From a bacterium (lineage in GTDB: Bacteria; SAR324; XYD2-FULL-50-16): DNA of 64,000 bases. Made by a program: the position numbers and the translations under genes. Location: positions 124,001 to 188,000 of the forward strand of contig JAHJTV010000087.1 of NCBI GenBank assembly GCA_018829445.1, in the 5' to 3' direction. The notes under the pieces are model-generated. The model worked only from the letters and a program-made list of their open reading frames with translations, was not told the DNA's origin and did not search any database. Positions 54,591 through 63,996 of the stretch are shown here, piece by piece (within the stretch, counting starts at the first letter, position 1; every line of letters begins with the position of its first letter).

Positions 54591-55915
54591 TCAATTCCCT
54601 CGCGGTTCTCCGGATTCGGAATCTGAAACAGGCAGTCTTTCTGTCGTGATACCGGCTATTATCATCAGGCAGATTACGGGAAAAACATAGTTATTAACAA
54701 CATGGTTCAGAATAATGCAAAGGTAGGCAAAAAAAGCTGAGTAGATTAAAAAGGCGGAAAGCGATTTCCGACTCCTCAAAAACGAAAGAAGAAACACAAA
54801 AAATAGAACCACCTGCAGAAAGAGCATCCCGTACCGTCCTACTAAAAGCTCCATCAAAAACGCAATATTGAAGCCGTTCCTCATGACGGTATCCCCCCAG
54901 ACCTCAAAAGTGCAGTAGAGAAAAGACTCGGGAAACATCCACCAGAAAGACACCAGGAGACTTGAGGCAAACAGGCCAATAATGATAGTTTCCAGAATCC
55001 ATAGAAAAAACGGCTGTTTTTTAAAAAGGAAAATAAGAGCAAAAGGAACGATCAGCCAGAAATAAAGGGAAATCGTCAGACTCCACCCGACAGTTGCCGC
55101 TCCCAGCAGATAGTATCTTTTCGCAAAGAAATAGTACGTCAGCGCTGATGCGAAGGTCAAACTTCCCAGGTATGTGCTGTTATCAGCGAGATTAAACGGT
55201 ATCAGCATAAATATCGACAACCGGTGGGCTGCTGTCAGCTTCTGGGATTTTTCAGTACTTATAAACACCAGCAAAATGGATAGAAAAAGGCGATCTTGTT
55301 CATCCATCTGGGATCAAACTCCAGCAACCAGGCAGGTAAAAACAACAGCCAGAATCCCGGAAGCTGTGTAAACGGACCATCTGTTGATTCATCAAAAATC
55401 TGGTAAGGATCCAGCCCGATAAAAAAACGGTCAATTGCCTCCATGGCACCAATGAAATTGCTTTCGGATGAATATAACCAGGGAATCGAAATAATTTCGA
55501 GGTATACCAGGACACCATATAAAACAAGTCCCAGCAGCAACACCAGAAATGGCATCCTTGACCAGTCAAAAGCCAACCCTGCCATCCATAGAAAAGCTAT
55601 TGCCGTCAACAAAATCCAGATCTGTCTGTCTTCGACCGGAGACCTTATGAACCTTAACTGGTCCATCCTGAGTTCCAGAAAAAACAAATACAGAAAGAAC
55701 AGTGCTATGCTAACGAAAATCGAGATTTGTACCGAATCCAATTTCGGTAGAAACGGGATATTGTCTGTCGGCCTTCCCGAGGTAGCCAGCAGCCAGAAGA
55801 TTAACAACAGGAGAATTGCGAAAAATGAATTGACAAGCTGTTGGTCTGTCGTGTCGATTCCATTTGGAAACAGACTCTTAACAAAGTTGTCCAATCCTAA
55901 TGCTAACCCCATCAA
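54591..55915 (-). pseudogene. polytopic GT-C-like glycosyltransferase, frameshifted
   Basis: Two overlapping frames join into one membrane protein of about 440 residues with some 10-12 hydrophobic helices. The N-terminal part (from 55915) ends at 55259; the C-terminal part (from about 55307) runs to 54591. Adding one T to the T5 run (55284-55288) restores a continuous IAFFLSILLVFISTEK helix. Features of GT-C enzymes include the acidic LDPYQIFDESTDGPFTQLPGFW loop. A better start may be the ATG at 55982, but that needs a further shift at an A6 run. Donor and acceptor are unknown. Confidence 0.6.
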
Positions 55916-56005
55916 GCAGATCGCGGTAATGCAATGGCGATCATCCCGTTTTTTCTGTTCCAGCCATCCTGATCGAAATCATTGTGCAGAGCTTCTCCTT
56001 TTCTT

Positions 56006-56968
56006 TCAATCAAATCGAATGGAAGAGATAATATTTTCTGCCATTTCGGTTTGCTGCGCTCCGGAGGGTCCCCAGATCTGAAAGGCAATCATCTTTCCAG
56101 CTTTTTCCACCTTCAGGAACGATAGCAGGATGGTCACCAATTTGTCTTTATCAGGATAGAAAGTAAGCTCACAGAATACCCCCTGTACTCCATTCTGCAG
56201 TTTGACACGTTCCTTTCGCAGTACTTTGAAATCATCAGCTTGTTGAAGTCTTCTCTTCCACTGAAAAATGACAAATCGATCGATATTGTTTTCATTCAGA
56301 TCCCTCTTGGGAAGTTCCGCTTCCGAAATCTCCATTGCAGGAGCTCGTCGATTGGGTTCTCTGGCCAGAAACACGACCCTTGGATTCTGTTTGGGATTAA
56401 CAGTCTGCCAGTTTGCCGGGTATTGAATTGTAAAGGCCGGTGAAGGATGACGATAGGTCGAGGTTTTTGCCCCTGCCGGTGCAGCTTGAGATCCGGGTTT
56501 AACATTCAATTGAGGGGTGTCCTCTTCCGTAACCGCAATACCTTTGCACTCTTCCTCCAGGCTTTTACCATACTTCCGGCAGATGTCGGTTTTCTTTGAC
56601 AGATCTCCAACCCCCATAAAAATCGCCTTCAGTATTGCCTGCTCCAAACCAGGTTCTCCGCGTAGATTGGAGGTTCCATAATCGCTGATGTTCTTGCCCA
56701 GAATGAACGCCTTTAAACCTGCCGATTCTTCTATTATATTGACCTGGTACATGCAGGCCTGGTCGGAAAATCCACTGATGGGAATCGGTTCAACGGTTGA
56801 ATCAATAAACTGCCTGATCATGGTTAAGGCAATTGAAGAGACAACCAGTGATTCATAACTGCCTGGATTCTCAACAAAAACATAGCAGGTTTCTTCCGCA
56901 ATCAAATTGGAAGAGACCAGCCCAAACGTCATAAAAAAAACCAGAACGGCCTTAGTGATTCTTGCCAT
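56006..56968 (-). CDS. exported protein with PsbP/DcrB-like C-terminal domain
   Basis: A 320-residue protein with a signal peptide ending near residue 25 (LIAEE). The N-terminal half (about 30-150) has no recognised fold and contains three cysteines. After a short Pro/Ala-rich linker, the C-terminal half (about 170-320) begins YRHPSPAFTIQYPANWQ and ends MAENIISSIRF, the layout of PsbP/DUF1795-like domains. The ATG at 56968 has GAGG 7 nt upstream. It is co-directional with the frameshifted glycosyltransferase, which follows within 100 bp. Function unknown. Confidence 0.6.
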   Translation of the reverse strand: MARITKAVLVFFMTFGLVSSNLIAEETCYVFVENPGSYESLVVSSIALTMIRQFIDSTVEPIPISGFSDQACMYQVNIIEESAGLKAFILGKNISDYGTSNLRGEPGLEQAILKAIFMGVGDLSKKTDICRKYGKSLEEECKGIAVTEEDTPQLNVKPGSQAAPAGAKTSTYRHPSPAFTIQYPANWQTVNPKQNPRVVFLAREPNRRAPAMEISEAELPKRDLNENNIDRFVIFQWKRRLQQADDFKVLRKERVKLQNGVQGVFCELTFYPDKDKLVTILLSFLKVEKAGKMIAFQIWGPSGAQQTEMAENIISSIRFD

Positions 56969-57123
56969 ATTAGAACCTCGCACATTGAACAGATAATAAG
57001 AATATATGAATTAAAGCCTGGACAAATCGGGATCAGAGCATAAACACCTCCCTCTCCCGGACAGCCTACAATAAGCGATTTTAATCCGGTGTCACTTCAA
57101 GTATAGTATGCTGCAACAGTTCC

Positions 57124-57170
57124 GCTGAAATTGGGGTACAGGTAACGAGCACACGTCCCCCAATTTCAGC
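57124..57170. repeat. inverted repeat gctgaaattgggg / ccccaatttcagc
   Basis: 13-bp perfect arms separated by 21 bp, in the gap between two minus-strand genes. It probably belongs to the dispersed repeat family also present at 54509. Confidence 0.75.
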
Positions 57171-57204
57171 TCTGTTTTTGCATCGAATCAAAGTTGGCAT
57201 GACT

Positions 57205-57981
57205 CTAGGCTCTTGTCAGGTTTATTCCCTTTTTTATGGCTTTCGCCAGGCCTTCAGGGTTTTCCCATGCCATGGAGTGTCCGGCGTTTTTTACAGTTTC
57301 AATATGGATATGATGCTTTTTGAGCTCATCTAAATCCGGATCGGGCAGTGAGTGCTCTCCAAAGATAAATGTTTTATGTGTCTTCAGTGAATAAAATACA
57401 GTACGCCAGCTTGGTGATTGCCCTTCCACCAATGATTTTGACACATTATACATGGCCAGTGGAGAGCTGACAGAAAGACTGGCTGCCCATTTTTCGTTGG
57501 ATTCCTCCATGCTTTCACGGATTATATTGGCCTGCCCGAAGTTCAGATAATCAGTTTTATCATATGCTGCGATTTTTTTGCTAAAAAATCCACCGCCTGA
57601 GTCAAGATTGGACTCGCTGAGGATGACTCCTTTCAGTCTTTTCTCAAATCGTGCTGATAAGGATATTGTTATAGCACCCCCCATACTGTGTCCATAAATA
57701 AAAAAATCTGCAATATCAATGCTATTAATGAAATCTTCAAGATATTCGACATGGTTTTCAATCGTGTAACTGAAACGATCCGGTTTATCGCTGAATCCGG
57801 AACCCAGTAAGTCAATCAGTATTCTTCTGTGCTTCACCAAATGATGCGATGATGCCACTTGAGGATAATCAAATGAAGAGGCACACCCCAGTCCATGAAT
57901 AAAAAAAACCGGCGTGTCATCTCCCATTAAATCATGATATCGGAGCCTCGCGTTGATACTGTTCAGGGTATATTCCTTCAT
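57205..57981 (-). CDS. alpha/beta hydrolase
   Basis: A 258-residue alpha/beta-hydrolase fold protein. The oxyanion segment is FFIHGLGCASSFDYP, the nucleophile elbow YGHSMGGA (Ser), and the catalytic His lies in NAGHSMAWENP. An acidic residue in FGEHSLPDPD is the likely third member. The ATG at 57981 has AGGA 7 nt upstream; the longer frame to 58053 adds a non-homologous N-terminus. Substrate unknown. It is the only clearly intact gene in the decayed 53-59 kb stretch besides the PsbP-like one. Confidence 0.8.
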   Translation of the reverse strand: MKEYTLNSINARLRYHDLMGDDTPVFFIHGLGCASSFDYPQVASSHHLVKHRRILIDLLGSGFSDKPDRFSYTIENHVEYLEDFINSIDIADFFIYGHSMGGAITISLSARFEKRLKGVILSESNLDSGGGFFSKKIAAYDKTDYLNFGQANIIRESMEESNEKWAASLSVSSPLAMYNVSKSLVEGQSPSWRTVFYSLKTHKTFIFGEHSLPDPDLDELKKHHIHIETVKNAGHSMAWENPEGLAKAIKKGINLTRA

Positions 57982-58071
57982 TACTATTCCTGTAGAGAAA
58001 AATCCTTGATGGTGTTTTTGACAGGGCAAAGAGCGTGACAACACCGCTTTCAACCAGTTTTCTATGAAGCC

Positions 58072-58501
58072 TCAGCAGAATAACAAACTCATGACATGAT
58101 AAGCAACAATTACGACACTGTTTTGCTCAACCAGCCGAATATATTCTGCTTTGCTGTTAAACCGCGATACCAGACCGGCAACTTTGTAAGCCGATGGCAG
58201 ATCATAGTTGGTCGTCGTTTTTAAGGAAATCTGCTCCATTACCTTCACCAACATCGGTGAAAGCTGATTGATACCCAGTGAATTGGCCGGAAATCCACTG
58301 ATATCAAAGGAACCAATGATATAATCTTCGGAAATAGGGATAAAAACGGGTTCGATTTGGTTGATTTGAAAAACCGAAAAAAGCTTCAAAGACATCAAGA
58401 TGTTGATAAAACATACTCATCCGTTCCCGATATGCCTCCTGATGCGTTTCATCCCGGACAAAAAACAGGGAACGTTTGTTTAACATGTTGGTATACGGCA
58501 A
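58072..58501 (-). pseudogene. frameshifted hypothetical protein
   Basis: The N-terminal frame (58304-58501; NKRSLFFVRDETHQEAYRER, FYQHLDVFEAFFGFSNQ) and the C-terminal frame (58072-58398; EPVFIPISEDYIIGSFDISG, MEQISLKTTTNYDLP) fit together end to end. They are joined near the T6 run at about 58380, consistent with one extra base. The combined protein would be about 140 residues. No family recognised. Confidence 0.5.
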
Positions 58502-59491
58502 ATAGCGTTCTTGAGCTCTAAAAAGACAAGTGAAATCTTCTTTTCCGGTCCGGGACCACTGACAACAGCAGCTGAGTCCGTGCCTGTGCTGGTTGCAAGC
58601 TTGTTTGATACAGGACTTCTTATTCCGGCTTCCTGTAAGGAGCGGATTTTGCTTCAGTCACGATCAGCAATGCTTCTACACTGGCTGCTTCAGTCAAAAC
58701 TGCAGAGGTAACAACGACAATATTGATCGTTCAGACAGTAGTGGATTCTGCTGCCATCAACCTGTGTTCGGCACGGTCACCTGCACGTCTTGGGTTGGAA
58801 AGACCGCAAGTTGCAAAGACAACACCGGGTTCAGGCACCGAGAAAGCGGTCGTTTTTTGTTTCCCAACGTTATAAATACAGGATCTGTAATAAGCAAGTC
58901 GACGATTAATTTCTAATGGATCTTACGTTACATCGCGGTATGTCTTCTTTTTTCATGGCCGTGCAGAGGGTATTTGTGCAAGCGTGATTGCAAACCAGGA
59001 GGAGTTTCTCAAATAATTTCAGTGTGGATAACGGCGTCAGGATTGAAAAAGGAGACGAGAAAGGCAGAGAAGCCATTGCCCTGTTCGGAGCTGCGAGCCT
59101 CGCTCCTCATTGTGCACAATTTTTTCAGCACTGAAAAGATATCCTATATCGAAAAGATCGGTAAGGTATTGTATCGCTCGCGAATGCAAAAGGGAGAAGA
59201 ATAAAAAGAACTTTGTAGTCTATTCTGCACAGGAGTTTATCGCTATTCTCGTTCGATTCCTTGACACTCGAAAACCAAGTTCTTATTACCTGTGTTTATT
59301 GTTGGCTAACATTTTGATGGGTGACCACACAAGACGGTAAAATACAGAAATTATAACATGATAAGATTTTAAGGAGGCACATCCTGAACTATTAGTTTTT
59401 GAATTGGAGATCAACATCCATCTTGACTTAGTCGTTAGTTTAGTTCATCCTGAACTCAAATAAAAAATCACTATTTACAGGAGCAACGACA
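58502..59491. other. 990-bp region without a supported gene
   Basis: Only short frames without ribosome sites; no domain recognised on either strand. It contains one copy of the 37-bp direct repeat at 59250-59286 and the promoter region of the Phd-PIN pair. Likely decayed DNA. Confidence 0.45.
59250..59286. repeat. 37-bp direct repeat, left copy
   Basis: Starts cgttcgattccttgacactc and matches 61471-61507 perfectly. The two copies bracket the Phd-PIN genes and the IS. Confidence 0.85.
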
Positions 59492-59722
59492 ATGCTAACG
59501 GTAAATATACATGAGGCCAAGACTCAGTTATCAAGACTGCTGGCTCTGGTTAGTAATGGCGAAGAAGTTATCATCGCCAAATCCGGTAAACCAGTTGCAC
59601 GTCTTGTACCGGTAAAGCAGCATGTCGTCAGGCGTGAACCCGGAACCGACAAGGGCAAAGCACGCGTGGCAGACGATTTCAACGCACCGCTTCCCGAGGA
59701 ATTTCAAACGTTTTTCAAGTAA
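59492..59722 (+). CDS. Phd/YefM-type antitoxin
   Basis: A 76-residue antitoxin: MLTVNIHEAKTQLSRLLALV followed by GEEVIIAKSGKPVARLVP is the Phd DNA-binding signature. The C-terminal half is disordered and binds the toxin. GGAG precedes the ATG. It is 3 bp before the PIN gene. Confidence 0.9.
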   Translation: MLTVNIHEAKTQLSRLLALVSNGEEVIIAKSGKPVARLVPVKQHVVRREPGTDKGKARVADDFNAPLPEEFQTFFK

Positions 59723-59725
59723 AAT

Positions 59726-60124
59726 ATGCCTGCAGCAAGACATTTTTTGATCGATACACACTGCTGGTTGTGGTGGCACATAAATCCGGAAAAACTGAGC
59801 TCTCGTGTATTCAGGTTGATTGAGAATGGCGACTCCGACATTAGCTTTTCCGTTGTCAGTGCCTGGGAAATCGTAATTAAACACAACCTGCAAAAATTGG
59901 AACTTCCTTTTCCCCCGCTTAAGTACATACCCAAGAAACTGGAAATGAGCTATATGGATGTATTGCCGGTTCAATTGAGCCATGCATTACAAGTACAAAA
60001 GCTGCCTGATTATCACAAAGATCCATTTGATCGGCTTTTAATTGCCCAGGCTATATCCGAAAAGTTTGTCCTTATCACCGACGATAGTCAAATCGGACGT
60101 TATGAAGTTGATCTCATCTGGTAA
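59726..60124 (+). CDS. PIN-domain toxin partner of the Phd antitoxin
   Basis: A 132-residue PIN toxin of the Phd-associated group. Metal-site acids: Asp in LIDTHCWLWW, Glu in SAWEIVIKH, Asp in KDPFDRLLIAQA, and the TDDSQI tail. The WLWW and AWEI signatures distinguish it from the VapC at 52.6 kb. Confidence 0.9.
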   Translation: MPAARHFLIDTHCWLWWHINPEKLSSRVFRLIENGDSDISFSVVSAWEIVIKHNLQKLELPFPPLKYIPKKLEMSYMDVLPVQLSHALQVQKLPDYHKDPFDRLLIAQAISEKFVLITDDSQIGRYEVDLIW

Positions 60125-60321
60125 GAATACTATATTTTGCATCTGAGTGAAGTCAAAATATTATTTTCTTTGTAAATTCAAGGTAGATATGGCTTTTCGG
60201 TAGACTTTATGGCGCAATCTTGTTTTTTGATCTCAAATAACTGGTTTGTAATGATAATTAGTATTGTATATCAAATACAAAAACCCTTTAAGCCAATCAA
60301 GTGACACATATGAGAAACCGA

Positions 60322-61400
60322 GTCGGACCTAGGGTGTCGTATTTTGGTAATTTTCTTCTAATTACTTACTCCAAATTTTTGGCCAATTTGCAGATGAGAT
60401 TTTCTATAATTTTGGTGGGACCCAGATTCTGATAATTTAGATACGTTATCGTTTTTATCTCTCATTACTATGCTTTTTCGAGATAACAACGTTGTTGGTA
60501 TATTTCTTTTGACCCATCGTCTGACTTCTTTCTCTGTCGTTTTAGAGAATGCCTTGTCAATCAAGTTTGATGTGATTTCTTCACAAACAACCGGAAGAGA
60601 TAGCACAGATCGGCTTATTTCAGATAGTCTGTGAGGCTTTGTGATTGTCTTATGTTTGCCAAACAGGCTCTCAATCAGGTCCGAAGTCAGCAACAGAGGA
60701 AAGTCAACTCTTCTTGTTGCTTCAAATTCAATAGTTAGAGCGTTTTTAATTGCTTCAGTATGGTGTGATCTGCCACGCAAACCCAAGGCTTTTTGGCCGA
60801 GCAAACCCTTTTTGTCGAGTGTTTAAGCAAATAATAGCCAAGCCGGGTTACCCATCTCATAACAGTAGTAAAATGGGGTATTTTTAACTCTTCCAACCAA
60901 TCAATGGGCAATATCGTCTGTATCAGTATCTTCGGTACTGAACGAAAAGAAACTGCGCATTTGGCAATCAGAGATATGGCAAGCCCGATCAATTATTTTT
61001 TCGATCAGCCTTTAATTGTCTTTTTGAAGTCTTGGCCTTATCTACCGTTTTCTCGGGCTTAGACTCATTTTTTACATTAAAACACTTTTTTCCCATTGGC
61101 TTCTGCTTTGTTCGAGATCTCTTACTCTCAACTCCAAAAGCCTTATCTCCTTCTTCCTTTTCTGAGCTTTAGTTTTCCAGCTTTCCTTGCTTAATATTGC
61201 GCGTTTTAACGCCTTTCTTTCTTGGGCATTCACGATAAAATCAACAATAAATCAGGGCTCATCTTTATCCACCTGGTCGGAGAATGAAGAATTTCATGTT
61301 AAAATATCGTAAAACTATAAAAAAAGTCAGTAAAGACGGTCAAAAAACTGGAGTAAAAAATATTGTGAATTTCACCAAAATACGACACCCTAGGTCTGAC
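60322..61400. mobile_element. defective IS with about 30-bp terminal inverted repeats
   Basis: The left end (from 60322) and right end (to 61400) share about 30 bp of inverted sequence with core gacctagggtgtcgtatttt and few mismatches. Inside, on the minus strand, are fragments of one transposase. At 1.08 kb with internal loss it is likely immobile without a helper. The target site duplication was not resolved. Confidence 0.75.
60358..61233 (-). pseudogene. DDE transposase relic
   Basis: From the 5' side (minus strand): a Lys/Arg-rich coiled N-terminus (VNAQERKALKRAILSKESWK) ends at a stop. It is followed by ISLIAKCAVSFRSVPKILI and HFTTVMRWVTRLGYYLL, then WVCVADHT, which contains the first catalytic Asp. 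A shifted frame carries the C-terminal part with DLIESLFGKHK, the usual Glu region. The middle of the catalytic domain is deleted. IS family not assigned. Confidence 0.7.
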
Positions 61401-61470
61401 CCCAATTCCAATTCTACAATTCTACCCCAATTCTCACAATTCTCAATTCTAGTCACTCCCACAAAATTCA

Positions 61471-61507
61471 CGTTCGATTCCTTGACACTCGAAAACCAAG
61501 TTCTTAT
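61471..61507. repeat. 37-bp direct repeat, right copy
   Basis: Identical to 59250-59286. Here it lies at the broken 5' end of the PAS relic, in frame with it. Confidence 0.85.
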
Positions 61508-61937
61508 CATCGATACGCCAGTAGATGTATTTGCGACGTTTGATGACTTCACCGAGTTAAAACAGAGTCGGGAGCACTATTGCCTTCTTTTTGAGAAAAT
61601 GTTCAATTAATTTGTCTATCATAAAATTGTAACAGACGATAATGGTAACCCTGTTGACTACATATTTTTTAAAGTCAATTCAACCTTTGAAGAATACACT
61701 GGTTTAAAAAGAAGCGATATCCTGAATCGTAAAGTTTCTGAGGTATTCTCAGGAATTGAGAATGAAGCTTTTGACTGGATTGGAGAATATGGCAAGGTTG
61801 CCCAGACAGGCAAGACTCTTCGGATTAAACAGTATTCTGAATATTTGAAAAAATGGTTCCAAATTTTCGCATATAGTCCGATGAAGGACCATTTTGCAAC
61901 AGTCCTTGTAATTATTGACGATGAAATGATCACATGA
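61471..61937 (+). pseudogene. PAS-domain sensor protein relic
   Basis: The frame reads ENQVLIIDTPVDVFATFDDF then TELKQSREHY, the end of one PAS domain and its linker. A TAA at 61608-61610 follows, then in the same frame VYHKIVTDDNGNPVDYIFF, STFEEYTGLKRSDILNRKV, TGKTLRIKQYSEYLKKWF and a stop. This is a second PAS domain. It lacks both the 5' end and any kinase or effector domain. Confidence 0.8.
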
Positions 61938-62124
61938 TCCCAAATGGCAATGTCTAAACTGATAAAAATAAAAGTATTTTTTATGAAGCGTTTTTTACTA
62001 CCCCAAGAAACAGCGGTTACCGTTCAGACACTAGCTAATCTTTCTATATAAGTCTCTTTCATCTCCAAGGATATGCTGGTTTTGCACGGCTCTTTCTACT
62101 TAATCCTGTTTTTAATTGATATTT
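61938..62124. other. short intergenic gap
   Basis: AT-rich; no gene. It lies 3' of both flanking genes, so a terminator is expected, but none is obvious. Confidence 0.3.
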
Positions 62125-63996
62125 TCATTCGACCAAGGGAAATTCGGTCATTCGCAAGTTTGTGCAACCATATGGAATCAATGTAAGTTCTTCTATAGGC
62201 TGATCACCATTATCGGCGGCTTCTGGCAGAGGACCAGTTGATCCATCTTTTATTTTCCAATTTGGGATTTGCTTACCCTTAATGGAGATACTAACAGGTG
62301 CGCCTTCGGGGGAAAAGGGTACGGCTCCCACGGGATACTTTTGAACACTAATCTTATCTGCGGTTAAATAAGAGTTTTCCAGCAAGCCATAATTCCATAA
62401 AGATTTGGGATGAACTTCCCAGTCAGCATGTGGTAATTCTTTTAAAGGCATCTCCTGATTTACTTGTTTCCACTCTTCATCTATTTTTAATGAATAAATC
62501 AATGGCCCCCTGGAAACGGCCACTCTGTTGTTTGGTCTGTTGATGATTTTGACTTTCATGGGCAATCGTACAACGATACGTGTTGTATTTTCCCAAGTCC
62601 GCGAAACCGGATGGAAAGTCCCGGCCTTAGGATATTCTTTTGTTTCACCTGCAATCTCGATTTCTGCTTCTGTTGCCCACTCCGGGATTCGTAACTGCAA
62701 TGTGAAATTGACAGGTTTTTCGCTGTTAATGGTGAAGTGTAGATCCTCTCGAAAAGGATAATCTGTCTCTAGCTGTATAGCAACAGGCACATTTTCGACA
62801 GTAGTGCTCAATGTTCCTGGCGCATAAGTTAGAGCAACCAGTGTTTTCTCATCGGCTTTTTTCCATTGGTTAAGTGCAAATTTTGGCCATCCTTGACTTA
62901 AATTTGCAGTACAGCAACCGAAGAAGGGTTCTAATCCGAATATATTGGCATCCGGCCCGTTGGTTGTCCAAATTCTCTTGTCTTTTATACTGCATTCTAT
63001 CTGGTTTACCTGTTGTACGTATTGATGGGACCACATGTCAGGAGAAAGCGTCGCAGGCAGGGCGTTAAACGCTATTTTTTCCAGTCGATCTGCATATTTG
63101 GAATCTCCCCAAATAGAAGCCAGTACATGCAAAGAATACATATACTCGACAACCGCACACAATTCGGTGCCCTGGACTGGATCTTTTCCAGCCAAACATT
63201 CATCGCCTGAAAAGAGTCCCAAAACAGTTCCGTGATATTGATCCAACTTGCGCATCATTAAATCGCTAAATTCCCGGTACTCCTCCAATTGGCTAAATTG
63301 CCACCACAGGGCATAAAATTTTATTGCCATTGCATTGTTGACAACATGCCCCATAAAGTTCCACTTATCCTTCCCTGTTTTCTCTTCGTGAGGCCAGTAA
63401 GTAAAATATGACTTCCAATCAAATCCCTGGGTTTTAAGTTTTAGAGCTAGGTTTAATAGCCACTTCTCAGGCAGGTGCCGATAGAGCCAAAAAACAGCCA
63501 ACAATCCCTCACCCCAACGATAATGACCCCAATTGGCTATTGTGGTGACATCAAGATGAGAATCGACACGACGCAGACATTTCTCCACTGTTTCAATGAT
63601 CCGTTTATCACTAGTACACTCGTAGTACTGGATCAAAACTTTTAAAGCCATGAACATGCTCCACATATCATGTTCCGCATAATTTTTCGGAACAGGCCCC
63701 AACCAACCGTTATCCTGCTTTGAGACAATATAATTGATGTAACGCTTCGCTTTATTTTTTAAAGCTTTGTCGTCTAACAAATGGGCAAGCGGGATTAATC
63801 CATCCAACCAGTACAATGCTCTCTCCAGATCATCCTGATCTCCACCCAACCATTCACTATCTTTGACAGGGGGCCAGAACTCATCAAGCTTACCACCGAG
63901 ACTATTGGCCTGTATGGTTAATTGATTTTTTAGCCAGCCTGTCGGCTTAATGCTGTTGGGTGGCAATTCATTAAATTTGTTTTTTATCAGTGTCAT
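62125..63996 (-). CDS. GH127-family beta-L-arabinofuranosidase-type glycoside hydrolase
   Basis: A 623-residue enzyme of the former DUF1680 family, releasing terminal beta-L-arabinofuranose (GH127/GH146) or a related sugar. The (alpha/alpha)6 barrel covers about 1-410. The zinc-thiolate catalytic set is present: Glu278-x-Cys280 (GTELCAVVE), and Cys361-Cys362 (FFGCCTAN), one of which is the nucleophile. Beta domains follow (LQLRIPEWATEAEIEI, VAVSRGPLIYSLK). There is no signal peptide, so it acts in the cytoplasm. The ATG is 4 bp from the window edge and its ribosome site is not visible. No transporter or arabinose genes are in view. Confidence 0.92.
   Translation of the reverse strand: MTLIKNKFNELPPNSIKPTGWLKNQLTIQANSLGGKLDEFWPPVKDSEWLGGDQDDLERALYWLDGLIPLAHLLDDKALKNKAKRYINYIVSKQDNGWLGPVPKNYAEHDMWSMFMALKVLIQYYECTSDKRIIETVEKCLRRVDSHLDVTTIANWGHYRWGEGLLAVFWLYRHLPEKWLLNLALKLKTQGFDWKSYFTYWPHEEKTGKDKWNFMGHVVNNAMAIKFYALWWQFSQLEEYREFSDLMMRKLDQYHGTVLGLFSGDECLAGKDPVQGTELCAVVEYMYSLHVLASIWGDSKYADRLEKIAFNALPATLSPDMWSHQYVQQVNQIECSIKDKRIWTTNGPDANIFGLEPFFGCCTANLSQGWPKFALNQWKKADEKTLVALTYAPGTLSTTVENVPVAIQLETDYPFREDLHFTINSEKPVNFTLQLRIPEWATEAEIEIAGETKEYPKAGTFHPVSRTWENTTRIVVRLPMKVKIINRPNNRVAVSRGPLIYSLKIDEEWKQVNQEMPLKELPHADWEVHPKSLWNYGLLENSYLTADKISVQKYPVGAVPFSPEGAPVSISIKGKQIPNWKIKDGSTGPLPEAADNGDQPIEELTLIPYGCTNLRMTEFPLVE

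Noticed and set aside
58511..59340. Several 60-100 codon plus-strand frames
   Set aside because: No ribosome sites and no motifs; the region looks decayed, so no gene is claimed.
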